From CAJXNP01 sp050305935 (GTDB lineage: Bacteria; Bacteroidota; Bacteroidia; Cytophagales; Cyclobacteriaceae), in assembly GCA_050305935.1 (NCBI GenBank), contig JBNLGG010000027.1, forward strand, positions 1-51,563: a stretch of DNA of 51,563 bases, written 5' to 3'. Position 1 is the first letter of the stretch; the number at the start of each line of letters is the position of its first letter. Shown piece by piece: positions 50,559 through 51,563 of the stretch. The translations under genes and the position numbers were made by a program. The notes under the pieces are model-generated. The model did not search any database. It saw only the letters and a program-made list of their open reading frames with translations, and was not told the DNA's origin.

Positions 50559-51563
50559 CTAAGGAATGGTTTGTACTTCGACAGAAAGTACCTTGGGAAG
50601 GTCTCTGACAATCGTAATCCAGTTATCCCCGCCATCGGGTGAACAATATACCTGACCACCAGTGGTACCAAAGTACACACCGCAGGAATCCATGGTGTCA
50701 ACTGCCATCGCATCACGGAGAATATTTACGTAGCAGTCGCTTTGCGGAAGTCCTTTGGTTAGCGCTTCCCACTCATTTCCGCCTGTACGACTGCGATATA
50801 CCCGGAGTTTTCCATCGGGTGGGTAGTGCTCCGCATCACTTTTGATCGGGATAACATACACCGTTTCAGGCTCGTGGGCGTGTACATCCACCACAAAACC
50901 AAAATCACTTGGCAGGTTGCCGCTTACTTCCTTCCACATGTCACCGGCATTGTCGCTTCGCATGACATCCCAGTGTTTTTGCATGAATAGTATATCCGGA
51001 TTAGAGGGGTGGAAGGCCAGGCGGTGCACGCAGTGGCCAACTTCAGCATCGTGGTCTGGGATGTATTCTGATCGTAGCCCTTTATTAATTGGCTTCCATG
51101 TTTCCCCGCCATCGTCTGTGCGGAAAGCGCCCGCTGCTGAAATGGCAATGAATATTCTTTTCGGGTTTTTAGGGTCAAGTAGGATGGTGTGCAGGCACAT
51201 TCCTCCAGCTCCAGGCTGCCATTTCGGTCCGGATACATGACCCCGAAGACCGGGAAGCTCCTGCCAGGAGCGGGCGCCGTCCTTTGTTACGAACAAAGCC
51301 GCATCTTCCACTCCTGCATAGACCATATCAGGATCAGTTAGTGAGGGTTCCAGGTGCCAAACCCGCTTGAATTCCCATGGGTGCTGGGTGCCGTCGTACC
51401 ACTGGTGGGTGGCCAGGGGGCGGCCGGTCTCCTCGGAGGTGTCGTAGGCGAAGTTGTTGCTCTCGCCCCTGGGCATGCCGTGCTCGTCGGTCTGGGGGCC
51501 GTCGGGCGAGCCGGGCTGGAACCAGCTGACGCCGCCGTCGTCGGAGCGCTGGATGATCTGGCC
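50559..51563 (-). CDS. BNR/sortilin-like repeat protein, truncated by the window end
   Basis: The frame is open from the right edge, so the N terminus is missing; at least 334 residues are present. It contains Asp-box-type repeats such as SPDGGDNW, TDDGGETW and RTGGNEW within a seven-bladed propeller, as in WD40/YVTN/BNR-like and exo-sialidase-like proteins. No catalytic residues for sialidase were identified. It precedes the MoaD-like gene by 2 bases. The first 61 codons differ sharply in composition from the rest (see the tail at 51381-51563). Confidence 0.85.
   Translation of the reverse strand, partial: GQIIQRSDDGGVSWFQPGSPDGPQTDEHGMPRGESNNFAYDTSEETGRPLATHQWYDGTQHPWEFKRVWHLEPSLTDPDMVYAGVEDAALFVTKDGARSWQELPGLRGHVSGPKWQPGAGGMCLHTILLDPKNPKRIFIAISAAGAFRTDDGGETWKPINKGLRSEYIPDHDAEVGHCVHRLAFHPSNPDILFMQKHWDVMRSDNAGDMWKEVSGNLPSDFGFVVDVHAHEPETVYVIPIKSDAEHYPPDGKLRVYRSRTGGNEWEALTKGLPQSDCYVNILRDAMAVDTMDSCGVYFGTTGGQVYCSPDGGDNWITIVRDLPKVLSVEVQTIP
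51381..51563 (-). other. Foreign-looking GC-rich terminal segment
   Basis: These 183 bases contain about 131 G or C (72%), against about 50% in the bases just before. All 61 in-frame codons end in G or C, whereas the codons beyond include GAA, GTT, TCA, CTA, ACT and GAT. The reading frame is continuous. Abutting GAATTC (51369-51374) and CCATGG (51375-51380) lie right at the switch. An assembly chimera with a high-GC homologue, or an artificial junction, is most likely. Confidence 0.8.

Noticed and set aside
1..51563. tRNA, rRNA, CRISPR array, prophage, restriction or abortive-infection defence genes
   Set aside because: I looked for cloverleaf-like T-loops, regularly spaced repeats and phage or defence motifs by eye and found none that hold up; a covariance search would be needed to be certain about tRNAs.

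Overview
The window reads as ordinary chromosome of a Bacteroidota bacterium, most likely of the order Cytophagales. The reasons are moderate-to-low GC, starts without Shine-Dalgarno sequences, several candidate promoters of the Bacteroidota type (TAnnTTTG at -7), and the gene families present: a Reg_prop/Y_Y_Y histidine kinase, a WalJ-type MBL hydrolase, PorT-like barrels, a TruC-type pseudouridine synthase, a TerB-like protein and many short lipoproteins. No tRNA, rRNA, CRISPR array or phage module was seen. The genus assignment is inference.

Layout. 1-550: nested inverted repeats, no gene. 0.5-6.6 kb: a coiled-coil membrane protein, a large orphan sensor kinase, a DUF2214-like membrane protein, an EamA exporter and a SlyD-like FKBP. 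6.7-11.8 kb: an envelope module (outer-membrane barrel, LolA-like periplasmic protein, RND/MMPL transporter) read leftward from a divergent MarR regulator, with TTTCGAAA palindromes in the shared promoter region. 12-15 kb: a GMC dehydrogenase with its gluconate-2-dehydrogenase-subunit-3-like lipoprotein, then an SDR. 15-16.2 kb: TruC and a cold-shock protein. 16.3-21.5 kb: a degenerate nucleotidyltransferase, a 1106-residue protein that appears to fuse a fucokinase-type GHMP kinase domain to a UDP-sugar pyrophosphorylase, and a CPBP-like membrane protein. 21.5-25.5 kb: sterol-desaturase-family protein, small membrane protein, TerB-like, MBL hydrolase and TPR protein.

25.7-30.7 kb: a two-component system followed by a small membrane protein and two paralogous secreted proteins, each made of two GH2-type jelly-roll domains with no catalytic domain. 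30.8-34.7 kb: a GntP permease, an FAH-superfamily protein and a ketoglutarate-semialdehyde-type dehydrogenase, which together look like uptake plus the lower half of a non-phosphorylative sugar-acid (Weimberg-type) pathway. 34.8-37.5 kb: a porin-like barrel, then a decay zone with gene fragments and an intact ISAs1-family insertion sequence with perfect 18-bp ends. 37.5-45.9 kb: GH3 glycosidase, membrane histidine kinase, a frameshifted nucleoside-hydrolase pseudogene, a barrel protein, HrpB helicase and a HEAT-repeat protein. 46.2-49.7 kb: a PhoX-like lipoprotein with a MauG/di-haem peroxidase lipoprotein. 49.7-50.2 kb: a gene fragment and an inverted pair of dispersed repeats. 50.2-51.6 kb: a MoaD/ThiS-like protein and a BNR-repeat protein that runs off the end.

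The last 183 bases (51381-51563) are about 72% GC, and all 61 codons there end in G or C. The reading frame is unbroken, but the change is abrupt and sits at abutting EcoRI and NcoI sites. I think this tail is foreign, probably an assembly chimera. The most interesting biology is the kinase-pyrophosphorylase fusion with its degenerate neighbour, the tandem jelly-roll pair beside a two-component system, and a two-copy dispersed element at 28218 and 32184.
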